Below, piece after piece: positions 9,394 through 18,962 of a stretch of 64,000 nucleotides of DNA. Under the pieces are notes generated by a model that had not been told where the DNA came from, ran no database searches, and worked only from the letters and a program-made list of their open reading frames with translations. Both the position numbers and the translations under genes were made by a program. The stretch's first letter is position 1; each line of letters begins with the position of its first letter. This DNA comes from an uncultured Chitinophagaceae bacterium (GTDB taxonomy: Bacteria; Bacteroidota; Bacteroidia; Chitinophagales; Chitinophagaceae), in the NCBI GenBank assembly GCA_937873715.1, contig CALMYJ010000012.1:124001-188000 (forward strand), given 5' to 3'.

Positions 9394-10248
9394 TTAGCAG
9401 CAGCCGCTACCTGGTTCGCAACATTCACGGTCGTCTTTTGCCGGTTTTTCGGCATACACGGTAATGCTGGTAATCCGGGTATTCGATTGCTTAAAAGCTT
9501 CTATCGCTGCAGCATCCATATAATTCGCCAGGATGCTATCAGGTATCTGTATGGTTTTATCTTTTTGAATAATGATATTGGTAAAGCCGGCCGCTTCAAT
9601 AATTTCGAGGTACACCTGCTTTTGGATAGCGCCGCTTACACAACCGGCATACAGTTCTGCTACTTCCTTCCATTTGGCAGGCAGTTCGCCTTCCAGTACA
9701 ATATCCGAAATGGAAAAATGCCCCCCTGGCTTCAAAACCCTGAAAATTTCACTGATTACTTTGTATTTGTTGGGCACCAGGTTCAGCACACAATTGCTTA
9801 CAATTACATCGGCATAATTGCTGGTTACGGGCATGCTTTCAATATCACCCTGCCTGAACTCCACGTTGTTTAATCCAAGTTTTTCTGCATTGGCCCTGGC
9901 TTTGTTAATCATAGCTTCGGTAAAATCGATGCCGATAACCTTGCCAGCCTCGCCGGTAAGGCGCCTTGCAATAAATGCATCGTTGCCGGCACCACTACCC
10001 AGGTCAATTACGGTATCGCCGGATTTTATTTTGGCAAATTCGGTAGGCAGGCCACAGCCCAGGCCCAGGTCGGCATCGGGATTGTAGCCCTCCAAACTGC
10101 TGTAATCATCGGCCATTATGGTGTAAGTACCCTCGCCGCAGCAGGCAGTGGCACCGCAACAGGATGCGACATTTTGTTCAGTACTTTGTGTGGCAATGCT
10201 GGTATACTTCTCTTTTACCAGTGCCTTAATTGATGCTTCTTTTTCCAT
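9394..10248 (-). CDS. arsM: arsenite S-adenosylmethionine methyltransferase
   Basis: A 284-residue Rossmann methyltransferase that converts As(III) to methylated arsenicals using SAM. Motif I is IDLGSGAG at 81-88. The arsenite-binding cysteines expected for ArsM are present: Cys65 (LGCG), Cys153 (SNCVLNL) and Cys203 (AGCVSG). The N-terminus also has two Cys-Cys pairs (30-31, 36-37) and the C-terminus ends CCEPGSGCC, with Cys at 276, 277, 283 and 284. It starts 32 nt after the arsR stop. Assignment is firm. Confidence 0.96.
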   Translation of the reverse strand: MEKEASIKALVKEKYTSIATQSTEQNVASCCGATACCGEGTYTIMADDYSSLEGYNPDADLGLGCGLPTEFAKIKSGDTVIDLGSGAGNDAFIARRLTGEAGKVIGIDFTEAMINKARANAEKLGLNNVEFRQGDIESMPVTSNYADVIVSNCVLNLVPNKYKVISEIFRVLKPGGHFSISDIVLEGELPAKWKEVAELYAGCVSGAIQKQVYLEIIEAAGFTNIIIQKDKTIQIPDSILANYMDAAAIEAFKQSNTRITSITVYAEKPAKDDRECCEPGSGCC

Positions 10249-10280
10249 GACAATATACTTTTACAGGTGTTAAATATTTT

Positions 10281-10616
10281 TTAGCAACAGGCTTTATCAT
10301 TTTTTACTTTGAGGTTGAGGAAAAGCGTATTGAATTCATTGCTGAATTTTTCAAATGCCTTCCAGTTAATACAGTAACAACTTCGGGGGCCATCCACGGT
10401 GCCGTCAATCAATCCGGCATTTTTCAATTCCTTTAAATGCTGCGATACGGTAGATTGCGCCAGCGGCAGCACTTCTACTATTTCGCCACAAATGCAGGAA
10501 TTATGTTGTGCCAGTACTTTTAAAATGGCGATACGGGCCGGGTGCGCCAGGGCTTTAGCAAATACAGATAGCTCCTGTTCTTTTGAAGTAAACTCTTGTT
10601 TTTTATGAATAGCCAT
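10281..10616 (-). CDS. arsR: ArsR-family arsenic-responsive repressor
   Basis: The likely start is the ATG at 10616 (111 residues). The upstream ATG at 10718 would place the N-terminus inside the promoter and adds a non-conserved, basic stretch. The winged helix has ALAHPARIAIL at 22-32 and the recognition helix AQSTVSQHLKEL at 53-64. Candidate As(III) ligands are Cys41 and Cys43 (SCICGE), Cys80 and Cys82 (SCYC) and the C-terminal pair Cys110-111. The protein should bind its own promoter and leave it when arsenite binds. It is the first gene of the ars operon and is divergent from rfbB. Confidence 0.94.
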   Translation of the reverse strand: MAIHKKQEFTSKEQELSVFAKALAHPARIAILKVLAQHNSCICGEIVEVLPLAQSTVSQHLKELKNAGLIDGTVDGPRSCYCINWKAFEKFSNEFNTLFLNLKVKNDKACC

Positions 10617-10619
10617 ATA

Positions 10620-10635
10620 ATCGTTTTTATACGAT
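10620..10635 (-). promoter_or_regulatory. candidate ArsR operator (inverted repeat in arsR leader)
   Basis: A perfect inverted repeat, ATCGT-N6-ACGAT, sits 4 nt upstream of the arsR ATG. The 10-mer TATACGATGA inside this region (10628-10637) recurs exactly at 10691-10700, over the arsR -7 box. Two copies flanking the transcription start would suit an autorepressor. The binding protein is inferred. Confidence 0.45.
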
Positions 10636-10686
10636 GAATTAAGTTTTAAAAAAAGACAGCTAATCCGTCTTTTCAATTTTATATCG

Positions 10687-10719
10687 CAAATATACGATGA
10701 CATAATTCGGATAAACAAA
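10687..10719 (-). promoter_or_regulatory. arsR operon promoter, Bacteroidota type
   Basis: On the minus strand a TTTG (10719-10716) is followed 21 nt later by TATATTTG (10694-10687), a full match to the -7 consensus TAnnTTTG. Transcription would begin near 10682, giving a leader of about 65 nt that contains the candidate operator. Confidence 0.55.
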
Positions 10720-10882
10720 TATTTTTTTTGGCTTTAAAATAGATAATCCTGAAGAAGAGGGGCTTTATTACAGCAATTACCCCATATTTTACAATACGGG
10801 CCTATACGATACCGGTAAAATTTACGTTTATCGCCTAACCATTAATAATATGTAACCCATGCAGGGCTTAGGGATTTATTTA

Positions 10883-10890
10883 TACTTTTG
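10883..10890 (+). promoter_or_regulatory. candidate -7 promoter element for the rfbB polysaccharide operon
   Basis: TACTTTTG fully matches the Bacteroidota -7 consensus TAnnTTTG and lies 25 nt upstream of the rfbB ATG. No convincing TTTG is seen at the usual -33 distance, so the call rests on the -7 box alone. Confidence 0.4.
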
Positions 10891-10915
10891 CCCCCTTATT
10901 AAGTAATTTATATTT

Positions 10916-11968
10916 ATGCACACCATTCTTATTACAGGCGGAGCCGGATTTATAGGTTCGCACCTCACCAGGCTTTTTGTAACCAAATACCCGGATTACA
11001 AGATTATAAACCTGGATAAACTAACCTATGCCGGCAACCTTGAAAACCTGAGGGATATCGAAAACAGCCCTAACTATACTTTTGTGAAAGGCGATATTGC
11101 TGATGCAGCTTTATTAAAAGAGCTTTTTGACATACACCAGTTTACCGCCGTGCTGCACTGTGCTGCAGAAAGCCATGTGGACCGCAGTATTAGCGACCCC
11201 CTTGCTTTTGTAAATACTAATGTAGTGGGTACCGCCACTTTGCTGCATACTGCCAAACAAGCCTGGCATGGCCACTACGAGGGAAAGATATTTTACCACA
11301 TCAGCACCGATGAAGTATATGGCTCGCTGGGTGAAACCGGCTTTTTTACAGAAGAAACAAAGTACGACCCCCGTAGCCCCTACTCTGCCTCCAAAGCTTC
11401 AAGCGACCATATGGTGAGGGCATTTTACCATACCTATCACATGCCGGTAAAAATCTCTAATTGCAGTAATAATTACGGGCCTTATCATTTTCCTGAAAAA
11501 CTAATACCGCTTTGTATTCATAACATCATCCATAAAAAACCACTGCCTATTTATGGGAAAGGAGAAAATATAAGAGACTGGCTTTTTGTAGAAGATCATG
11601 TAAGGGCCATCGACGTTATTTTCCATACCGGTAAAATTGGCGAAACTTATAATATTGGCGGCCACAACGAATGGACGAATATTGACCTGGTAAAAGAACT
11701 GTGCAAACAAATGGACGAAAAACTGGGGCGTGAAAAAGGTGAATCGGCACAATTGATCACTTATGTAAAAGACCGTGCCGGCCACGACCTTCGCTATGCC
11801 ATTGACGCCACCAAATTAAAAGAAGAATTAGGCTGGATACCCTCACTGCAATTTGAAGAGGGGTTATCTAAAACAATTGACTGGTACCTTACCAATAAAA
11901 AATGGCTGGATGATGTAACCAGTGGCAACTACCAGCATTATTACGAACAACAATATCAGAAAAGATAA
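10916..11968 (+). CDS. rfbB: dTDP-glucose 4,6-dehydratase
   Basis: A 350-residue extended SDR enzyme that converts dTDP-glucose to dTDP-4-keto-6-deoxyglucose, the second step of dTDP-L-rhamnose synthesis. The NAD motif GGAGFIGSH is at residues 7-15; [15 protein letters not shown] and the catalytic [11 protein letters not shown] follow, and [18 protein letters not shown] is diagnostic for RmlB. It is the first gene of the plus-strand polysaccharide cluster and is followed by rfbA after 14 nt. The other two rhamnose genes (rfbC, rfbD) lie about 48 kb away. Confidence 0.97.
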   Translation: MHTILITGGAGFIGSHLTRLFVTKYPDYKIINLDKLTYAGNLENLRDIENSPNYTFVKGDIADAALLKELFDIHQFTAVLHCAAESHVDRSISDPLAFVNTNVVGTATLLHTAKQAWHGHYEGKIFYHISTDEVYGSLGETGFFTEETKYDPRSPYSASKASSDHMVRAFYHTYHMPVKISNCSNNYGPYHFPEKLIPLCIHNIIHKKPLPIYGKGENIRDWLFVEDHVRAIDVIFHTGKIGETYNIGGHNEWTNIDLVKELCKQMDEKLGREKGESAQLITYVKDRAGHDLRYAIDATKLKEELGWIPSLQFEEGLSKTIDWYLTNKKWLDDVTSGNYQHYYEQQYQKR

Positions 11969-11982
11969 TACGGTTTTTACTT

Positions 11983-12843
11983 ATGAAAGGAATAATATTA
12001 GCAGGCGGCAGCGGCACAAGGCTTTACCCAATAACCATGGGCATTAGTAAGCAATTGATGCCTATTTACGACAAACCAATGATTTATTATCCGCTAAGCA
12101 CATTAATGCTGGCTGGTATAAAAGAAATATTAATCATTACAACCCCCGAAGACCAGGTACAGTTTAAAAAATTATTAGGCGATGGCGCACAATGGGGCTG
12201 TACCATTGAATATGCCGTGCAGGAAGTACCCAACGGCCTGGCACAGGCTTTTGTAATTGGCGAAAAATTTATTGGCAGCGACAGCGTAGCATTAGTACTG
12301 GGTGATAATATATTTTACGGAACCGGATTTAGCAATTTACTGCAAAGCTCGGCCAATCCAGATGGCGCCGTAATATTTGCCTACCCTGTAAGCGACCCTG
12401 AGCGCTATGGCGTGGTGGAGTTCGACAACAACTTTAATGCCCTGAGCATTGAAGAAAAACCTGTGCAGCCCAAAAGTAATTATGCCGTACCCGGCCTGTA
12501 CTTTTATGACAATGATGTAGTACGTATTGCAAAGAATATACAACCCAGCCCCAGGGGTGAATATGAAATAACTGACGTAAACAGGGTATACCTGGAAAAT
12601 AAAAAGCTTAAAGTTGGCGTTTTAAACAGGGGCTTTGCCTGGTTAGATACCGGCACCTTCGAATCGCTGAGCGACGCTACAGAATATGTAAGGGTAATAG
12701 AACAGCGCCAGGGCTTAAAAATCGGTTGTCCCGAAGAAATTGCCTGGCGTATGGGCTTCATTACCAAAGAACAATTACTGGCTGAGGCTGAAAAGCTGAA
12801 GAAAAGCGGATACGGCGAATATTTGAAGCGGATAGCCCGATAA
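11983..12843 (+). CDS. rfbA: glucose-1-phosphate thymidylyltransferase
   Basis: A 286-residue nucleotidyltransferase that makes dTDP-glucose from dTTP and glucose-1-phosphate. The N-terminal signature [16 protein letters not shown], the substrate loop [10 protein letters not shown] and the downstream [13 protein letters not shown] are those of RmlA. The length is normal for the short (tetrameric) form. It follows rfbB with a 14-nt gap and is followed 33 nt later by a methyltransferase gene. Confidence 0.97.
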   Translation: MKGIILAGGSGTRLYPITMGISKQLMPIYDKPMIYYPLSTLMLAGIKEILIITTPEDQVQFKKLLGDGAQWGCTIEYAVQEVPNGLAQAFVIGEKFIGSDSVALVLGDNIFYGTGFSNLLQSSANPDGAVIFAYPVSDPERYGVVEFDNNFNALSIEEKPVQPKSNYAVPGLYFYDNDVVRIAKNIQPSPRGEYEITDVNRVYLENKKLKVGVLNRGFAWLDTGTFESLSDATEYVRVIEQRQGLKIGCPEEIAWRMGFITKEQLLAEAEKLKKSGYGEYLKRIAR

Positions 12844-12876
12844 ATATCGCTAACAATCCAATTCCGGTATTCACTA

Positions 12877-13848
12877 ATGGACATCCAATTAGTTAATCCT
12901 TTTACGAAAAACCTGCTATCGCTGGCTGCTGAAGGGCTAAAAGATAATTATGCCCTCATTTTTCCCAAAAAAAATGGCGCCTACCGCATTGTTGACACGG
13001 GCAACTACACAGAAAGTTTTGGCTACCAGTGGAACAAGTTTGCAGGCACCCAGATTGACAAAACCAGCAAACTGCAAATCAGCCAGTCTCGTTTTTTTGC
13101 CGAAACCGGCTGGGACAAAGAAGACCTTTCCGGAAAAAATATACTTGAAGTAGGCTCGGGTGCAGGCCGCTTTACCCAAATACTTTTAGACCATACCAGG
13201 GCAAACATCTACAGCGTAGATTACAGCAATGCTGTGGAAGCCAACTACAAAAACAACGGCCCCAACCAAAGGCTGCACCTCTTCCAGGCAAGCATATACG
13301 AAATGCCTTTTGCCAAAGCACAATTCGATAAAGTAATATGCCTGGGTGTATTACAGCACACCCCCGACTTTGAACAGTCGGTAAAAGCACTCATCAGCAT
13401 GGTAAAGCCCGGTGGCGAATTGGTGGTAGATTTTTACAGCATCAACGGCTGGTGGACAAAACTGCAGGCCAAATACCTGTACCGCCCCATCACCAAAAGA
13501 ATACCCCACCATAAATTATTTAAACTGATTGAGGGTAATATAGACTGGATGATTAAAACAAGCCGCTTCTTCACTGCTATCGGGCTGGGTAAAATTTTAA
13601 ACCGCTTTATTCCTGTATGTGATATTAACGGCACCCTGCCGCCATCACTCCCTTACCCTCAACTAAGGGAACTTTGTGTACTGGATACTTTTGACATGTT
13701 TTCGCCAGCATACGATAATCCGCAAAAAATAAGTACAGTAGCCCAATGGTTTGGCAAGCATGGTATGGAAAATGTGTGGGGTGGAAAAATCAAGTACGAT
13801 AATTGCGTAGCATCGGTAGTAAAAGGCATCAAAAAACAATACGTGTAA
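12877..13848 (+). CDS. class I SAM-dependent methyltransferase in polysaccharide cluster
   Basis: A 323-residue soluble protein with SAM motif I at ILEVGSGAGRFTQIL (about 88-102), an acidic loop at YSVDYSNAV and motif IV-like VICLGVLQHTPDFE, which place it in the Methyltransf_11/25 group. The 80 residues before the SAM domain are family-specific and may read a glycan or lipid carrier. Gene context suggests it methylates a sugar or repeat-unit intermediate. Acceptor unknown. Confidence 0.82.
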   Translation: MDIQLVNPFTKNLLSLAAEGLKDNYALIFPKKNGAYRIVDTGNYTESFGYQWNKFAGTQIDKTSKLQISQSRFFAETGWDKEDLSGKNILEVGSGAGRFTQILLDHTRANIYSVDYSNAVEANYKNNGPNQRLHLFQASIYEMPFAKAQFDKVICLGVLQHTPDFEQSVKALISMVKPGGELVVDFYSINGWWTKLQAKYLYRPITKRIPHHKLFKLIEGNIDWMIKTSRFFTAIGLGKILNRFIPVCDINGTLPPSLPYPQLRELCVLDTFDMFSPAYDNPQKISTVAQWFGKHGMENVWGGKIKYDNCVASVVKGIKKQYV

Positions 13849-13856
13849 CCCGGTAC

Positions 13857-15149
13857 ATGGCAACCTTAACAGGCATATTAAAATTTGGCGCAGGCAGGGA
13901 GGCAAAAACTGTAGCTATCTACACTTTTGCCAACTTCTTTAATAAGGGTATATCCTTCCTGCTGCTGTTTTATTTTGCCACTGTGCTTACCGAAGCTGAT
14001 TTTGGCCTGCTGAGTTTATTCAGCAATAGTATACTCCTGCTGATGCCCTTTGTATCGTTGGGCATTTTGCAATCGGTAAATGCCGAGTATTTCCGGCAGG
14101 ATAAAAAAGAATTCAGCAACCTTTTTAGCAGCACCCTGCTGCTACCGGTAGTTGTGGCAGCAGCAGCCATACTGCTACTGCTGGCATTTAAGCAACCACT
14201 GCAGCAGCGGTACGCATTTCCTTCAGTAATGATTGGTATTATCCCTGTTATTACCCTGTTTACATTTTTAAATGAGCACCTTATCAATATGGTGCGTAAC
14301 AATAACGACCCTGTAAAATACCTGGTGGTAAATATAGGCCGTCTGGCTACGGAAATTGTTTTAGCCGTATTTTTTATCAGTGCTTTAGAAATGGGCTGGC
14401 TGGGTCGTGTATTAGGTATGTTTGTTTCTTTACTACTGGTAGCAGTATACGCCATTATTTACTTCAGGGAGCGGCAGTACCTATCGGGCAGCATCCGCAA
14501 AAAATATATTCGCAGCGAACTGGTATACAGCATCCCCATCATTGTAATGCAGGCTGCTGTATTTTGTATGGGATCATCTGCCGCATATTTTATCGACTAT
14601 TTTACCCATGATTTATCTGCTGTAGGCATATTTAGCATTGCAGCCACTTTTGCTTCGGTGATACTGGTATTATGCACCGCATTGCTACAGTACGTGTATC
14701 CAAAAGTGTACAGTATACTGGCACAAAACAACATCAACTATAGCGCCTTACGGCGCTTAATGATTTGGTATGCAGGTGTAATGCTAACCGGAACGGCAGC
14801 CGTAATTGCAGCAGCACCGGTGGCTTACAGCATTATGCTGAAGCCTGCTTATAATACAGGGTTATCGTATTATTGGTTAGTGTGCATCGGGTATTTCTTC
14901 TGGTCGCTCAGTTACCTGCTGTATGCGTTTATGCTGTACCGTAAGCAAAAGCGAAAAATATTGCTGGCCTCAGTGATATCCATCATACTAAGCCTTGCAT
15001 CGCATTATTTTTTTGTGAAGCAGGCCGGTAGTTTTGGCGCAGCCTTTTCAATAGCCATAGTGTATGCTGCTGTATTTTGCATCACTTTAATTTTTGTACG
15101 CAAGGAACTTTCCCCCATATTTCAACCTCAAAAAAAAGGATTGCTATGA
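13857..15149 (+). CDS. Wzx/MATE-like polysaccharide flippase
   Basis: A 430-residue polytopic inner-membrane protein with about 12 hydrophobic helices; the N-terminus (VAIYTFANFFNKGISFLLLF) and the C-terminal YAAVFCITLIF segment resemble the polysaccharide transporters of the MOP superfamily. It would flip lipid-linked repeat units to the periplasm. I chose the ATG at 13857, 8 nt after the preceding stop, because the longer frame from 13803 overlaps the methyltransferase gene. Its TGA overlaps the ATG of the next gene (ATGA), indicating translational coupling. Confidence 0.88.
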   Translation: MATLTGILKFGAGREAKTVAIYTFANFFNKGISFLLLFYFATVLTEADFGLLSLFSNSILLLMPFVSLGILQSVNAEYFRQDKKEFSNLFSSTLLLPVVVAAAAILLLLAFKQPLQQRYAFPSVMIGIIPVITLFTFLNEHLINMVRNNNDPVKYLVVNIGRLATEIVLAVFFISALEMGWLGRVLGMFVSLLLVAVYAIIYFRERQYLSGSIRKKYIRSELVYSIPIIVMQAAVFCMGSSAAYFIDYFTHDLSAVGIFSIAATFASVILVLCTALLQYVYPKVYSILAQNNINYSALRRLMIWYAGVMLTGTAAVIAAAPVAYSIMLKPAYNTGLSYYWLVCIGYFFWSLSYLLYAFMLYRKQKRKILLASVISIILSLASHYFFVKQAGSFGAAFSIAIVYAAVFCITLIFVRKELSPIFQPQKKGLL

Positions 15150-15925
15150 TAAATACCAAGCCCATATACAACCTGCTGGAAAAAATAACTTTTGGCAAAG
15201 GCTTACCCAAAACGGTAAACGGTGTACCGGTAATGTTGCCGGCAAAATACATCCGGTATTTTCCCTCAAACTATGAGGCTGAGAATTTTGCTTTCTTAAA
15301 ATCCTCCTGTAAAGAAGGTGCCGTAGTGCTGGATATAGGCGCTCACATAGGCCTTTTTTCTGCCATAGCCGCAAAAGTAACAGGCAATATCGGGAAAGTA
15401 TTTGCCTTTGAACCTGCACCCAAAACCTTACCGGTACTGCATCAAACCATACGTATCAACAGCCTCGAAAAAGTAGTAGAACCCATCAACGATGCTATGG
15501 GCAGCAGCAGTGGCAGTATTACATTTTATGCATCCGACGAGGAAGCCGATAACAGCAACAGTCTTATTTCGTATAAGGAAGACCGTAAGCTGAACGGTGT
15601 AGAGGTTAATATCAACACTATCGACAATTTTGTGGCATCCCGTAAACTCTGCCATGTAGATTTTATAAAAATTGATGTGGAAGGTGCCGAGTACGATACA
15701 CTACGTGGCGGCATGGCGGTGCTCAAAAAATTCAGGCCGGCTTTTATCCTGGCCATACATCCCGAGCCAATTGCCAAAAAAGGCGACCGGCTGCAGGATA
15801 TTTATGATTTACTTACAGCGCTTAACTATAATATCGCCTGCAACAACAAGCCTATTACAAAAGCTGATTTTTGCAGCAACACCGGTTTGATTGACCTGCA
15901 CTGCACACCGGTAGAACTGCAATAG
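15146..15925 (+). CDS. FkbM-family methyltransferase
   Basis: A 259-residue SAM methyltransferase. Motif I is VVLDIGAHIGLFSAIAA, followed by KVFAFEPAPKTLPVLHQTI and the FkbM hallmark VDFIKIDVEGAEYDTLRGG. FkbM enzymes methylate hydroxyls on sugars or polyketides. The ATG is at 15146 and overlaps the flippase stop; the longer frame from 15077 lies inside the flippase. Acceptor is probably a sugar of the repeat unit. Confidence 0.88.
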   Translation: MINTKPIYNLLEKITFGKGLPKTVNGVPVMLPAKYIRYFPSNYEAENFAFLKSSCKEGAVVLDIGAHIGLFSAIAAKVTGNIGKVFAFEPAPKTLPVLHQTIRINSLEKVVEPINDAMGSSSGSITFYASDEEADNSNSLISYKEDRKLNGVEVNINTIDNFVASRKLCHVDFIKIDVEGAEYDTLRGGMAVLKKFRPAFILAIHPEPIAKKGDRLQDIYDLLTALNYNIACNNKPITKADFCSNTGLIDLHCTPVELQ

Positions 15926-15930
15926 TGTTC

Positions 15931-17028
15931 ATGAAAAAAACTATTCTTCATATTATTGATAACCTTGGCCGTGGCGGTGCCGAAACGATGCTGGTAAAAG
16001 TGGTAAAGCAACTGCCCGATTACCGGCATGTCATTGTAACCCTGCACCCCGAAAATGAATTTGGTGCCGAGGTGGAATGTGCAGCCCTGTATTGCCTGCA
16101 TCTTGGCTCAAAACTAAAAGCGCCATTAGCGGCCATGCAGTTGCGCCGGATTATTAAAAAAGAAAATGTACAACTGGTACACAGCCATCTTTTTTGGAGC
16201 AGCGTAATTGCCCGGATGGGTGTGCCTGCAAAAATTCCTTTATACACCACAATTCATGCTTTTGTGGCTTCCTCTATCGAATACCGCCCCTGGCGTATGC
16301 GGCTGATTGAAAAGCTGACCTATAAAATCCGCAAATCCACCATCATTGCCGTAGCAAAAGGTGCCTTAAAAGAATACTTTAGCTTCATTAACCTTAAGCC
16401 GCATGATGCACACTGCCTGTACACTTTTGTAGATACCGGCGTATTTAACAACAGTGTGGCAACCACCAAAAAATGCGATGATACTTTTCGCATCGTATCG
16501 GTAGGCAATTTAAAAGAACAAAAAAACCAACGCTTTTTGCTGGAAGCATTTACAGCACTAAAACACGAAAACATCACCCTCGATATATATGGCAAAGGCC
16601 CGCTGGAAGAAGAACTACAGCAATATATTAACCAGCACAACATAAAAGTGACTTTAAAAGGGCAGGCTACGGATATACAAAACCAGCTTGGGCAATACGA
16701 CTTATTTGTGATGTCGTCGCTGTACGAAGGCTTTGCCCTTAGTGTGCTGGAGGCAATGGCGCTGGGTATGCCCCTTTTATTATCCAATATCAGTTCATTT
16801 AAAGAACAGTGTGGCGATACGGCAGCTTATTACAACCTGGATGATAAAAATGATTTTACCGAAAAACTGCTGGCACTTAAAAACAGTCCATTGCAATTAG
16901 AAGATATAGGCGCTGCCGCCAAAATAAGGGTGCTTAATAATTTCACCTTACAAAAGCATATAACCCGGCTAAAAGCGCTGTACAATAATGCGGTAGACAA
17001 CAGTCGGCCTGCAATGCACTTCAATTAG
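15931..17028 (+). CDS. GT4-family glycosyltransferase
   Basis: A 365-residue GT-B glycosyltransferase. The N-terminal domain opens with ILHIIDNLGRGGAETMLVKVV, and the C-terminal domain has RIVSVGNLKEQKNQRFLLEAF and the donor-binding MSSLYEGFALSVLEAMALGMP, which supplies the EX7E-like motif. I use the ATG at 15931; a GTG at 15925 overlapping the previous stop would add only two residues. Donor and acceptor cannot be told. Confidence 0.92.
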   Translation: MKKTILHIIDNLGRGGAETMLVKVVKQLPDYRHVIVTLHPENEFGAEVECAALYCLHLGSKLKAPLAAMQLRRIIKKENVQLVHSHLFWSSVIARMGVPAKIPLYTTIHAFVASSIEYRPWRMRLIEKLTYKIRKSTIIAVAKGALKEYFSFINLKPHDAHCLYTFVDTGVFNNSVATTKKCDDTFRIVSVGNLKEQKNQRFLLEAFTALKHENITLDIYGKGPLEEELQQYINQHNIKVTLKGQATDIQNQLGQYDLFVMSSLYEGFALSVLEAMALGMPLLLSNISSFKEQCGDTAAYYNLDDKNDFTEKLLALKNSPLQLEDIGAAAKIRVLNNFTLQKHITRLKALYNNAVDNSRPAMHFN

Positions 17029-17075
17029 CAGAAATAATATTTGCCTATTTTCGTTTTCATCCAAACAACCGGTAC

Positions 17076-18962
17076 ATGTGTGGCATAGCAGGGTATATTT
17101 CTTTCAATCATTCCATACTGCCAGAACAGTTACAACTGGCTGCAGCAAGCCTGCAACACCGTGGCCCCGATGCTGAAGGTTTTTATTTTTCTGCCCATAA
17201 CACTATCGGGCTGGCTCACCGCCGCCTGTCTATCTTAGATTTATCAGATGCTGCCAACCAACCTATGTTTTCTGCCGATGGCAGGTATTGTATAGTATAC
17301 AACGGCGAAGTATATAACTATACTGAACTAAAAGCACAGCTTGCTGATGGCGGCGCTTCACTGAAAACAACATCAGATACCGAAGTAATCCTTGAACTGT
17401 TTGCACAAAAAGGCCCGGCATGTTTTAAAGATTTAAATGGCATGTTTGCTTTTGCTATTTACGATAAACAGGCCGATACCCTTACCCTCTGCCGCGACCA
17501 TGTGGGCATCAAGCCTTTGTTTTATTATGCACACGAAGGCAATTTTATTTTCGCCTCCGAGCTAAAGGCAATAAAAAAAATGCTGCATCAACCCCTACAG
17601 GTTAATACAGCCGTAATACCACAATTTTTGCACCTGGGCTATATACCCGAGCCCTACAGCATTTATAACAATACCTATAAATTTCCGGCTGCAAGCTGGC
17701 TGCAGGTAAACTGCTCCGCCAAAAGCCATAACAATATACAGGAAGGCATACAAGCTTACTGGCAATTAGCCAGCACCATACAGCCTGCTCCGTTACAGGA
17801 TGAAGCCACCGCTAAAAAACAACTGAACGATTTACTGTGCCATGCTGTTGAACAACAACTGGTAAGCGATGTACCCATTGGCTGCTTCCTTAGCGGCGGT
17901 ATAGACAGCAGCATAGTAACTGCTATTGCAGCTCATATCAACGGCAGTAAAAGCCTGCAAACTTTTAGCATTGCTATTGATGATGGCAAATACAACGAAG
18001 CCGCATTTGCCCGACAGGTAGCAGCACATTTACACACCCACCATCATGAGTTTGCTGTAAAAGAAAAAGAGGTGATGGAAATGGTAGACACACTGATACC
18101 GGCTTACGATGAGCCTTTTGCCGACTCCTCTGCATTTCCAACTATGATGGTGAGCCGATTAGCCCGCCAGCATGTAACCGTAGCCTTAAGCGGCGATGGT
18201 GGCGATGAACTTTTTCACGGCTATGGCATGTACCAGTGGGCCGAAAGATTAGCCCAGCCTGCTGCTTCGCTGCTAAAAAAACCAGCCTATGCGGTTTCAA
18301 AAATCCTGGGGAGCAGGTACCAAAGAGCCGGGCACCTGTACGATTTTAACGATAGCCGCCAACTCAAAACGCATATCTTTTCGCAGGAGCAATATTATTT
18401 TAAAGCATCCGAAATAGAACAACTACTTGGCTACAGCATCAGCAATATGGATGCCCTTAATGCGTTGCCGGCATTTGCAAGAAATTTAACCCCGGCAGAG
18501 CAACAATCGTACTGGGATTTTACCCATTACCTGAAAGATGACCTGCTGGTAAAAGTAGACCGTGCCACCATGCAGTACAGCCTCGAAAGCCGTGTGCCGC
18601 TGCTGGATCACCGGCTGGCAACATTTGCCTATAACCTGCATCCATCGCTTAAAATAAAAAATAGGGTGCAAAAATACCTGCTCAAAGAAGTGTTGTACAA
18701 TTATGTGCCCCGTGAAATCTTCAACAGGCCCAAATGGGGCTTTAGCATTCCATTGGCCAAATGGCTGAAAACAGATTTAAAATACCTGCTGGATAAATAT
18801 ACTGCCCCTTCAACTATAAGTAAATACAATATTGTACGTTATACAACCGTAGAAAAATTGAAAAACCAGTACCTGGGTGGTAAAAGCTATTTGTTTAACC
18901 GGTTATGGTTAATTATAGTATTACACTGGTGGCTGGAAGAAAACGACAGAGATGCAGCATAA
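17076..18962 (+). CDS. asnB: asparagine synthase-type glutamine amidotransferase (polysaccharide cluster)
   Basis: A 628-residue protein with an N-terminal class II glutaminase domain (nucleophile Cys2 in MCGIAGYISF; NGEVYNY and GLAHRRLSILD follow) and a C-terminal synthetase domain with the ATP pyrophosphatase loop SGGIDSS. A conventional AsnB makes asparagine. In polysaccharide loci the same family, as with WbpS, is thought to amidate uronic acids, and that is my inference here because sugar-acid genes lie in the window. It overlaps the next glycosyltransferase gene by 11 bp. A second paralogue lies at 27.4-29.3 kb. Confidence 0.92.
   Translation: MCGIAGYISFNHSILPEQLQLAAASLQHRGPDAEGFYFSAHNTIGLAHRRLSILDLSDAANQPMFSADGRYCIVYNGEVYNYTELKAQLADGGASLKTTSDTEVILELFAQKGPACFKDLNGMFAFAIYDKQADTLTLCRDHVGIKPLFYYAHEGNFIFASELKAIKKMLHQPLQVNTAVIPQFLHLGYIPEPYSIYNNTYKFPAASWLQVNCSAKSHNNIQEGIQAYWQLASTIQPAPLQDEATAKKQLNDLLCHAVEQQLVSDVPIGCFLSGGIDSSIVTAIAAHINGSKSLQTFSIAIDDGKYNEAAFARQVAAHLHTHHHEFAVKEKEVMEMVDTLIPAYDEPFADSSAFPTMMVSRLARQHVTVALSGDGGDELFHGYGMYQWAERLAQPAASLLKKPAYAVSKILGSRYQRAGHLYDFNDSRQLKTHIFSQEQYYFKASEIEQLLGYSISNMDALNALPAFARNLTPAEQQSYWDFTHYLKDDLLVKVDRATMQYSLESRVPLLDHRLATFAYNLHPSLKIKNRVQKYLLKEVLYNYVPREIFNRPKWGFSIPLAKWLKTDLKYLLDKYTAPSTISKYNIVRYTTVEKLKNQYLGGKSYLFNRLWLIIVLHWWLEENDRDAA

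Noticed and set aside
10617..10718. A longer N-terminus for ArsR
   Set aside because: It would encode the promoter and operator region, and the winged helix starts after the ATG at 10616.
13803..13856. An earlier start for the flippase gene
   Set aside because: It overlaps the methyltransferase end, and the added 18 residues are basic and unlike the family; the ATG at 13857 fits the first helix.
16320..16787. A 155-residue minus-strand frame
   Set aside because: It is antisense to a GT4 glycosyltransferase with clear motifs; its codons are an artefact of that gene.
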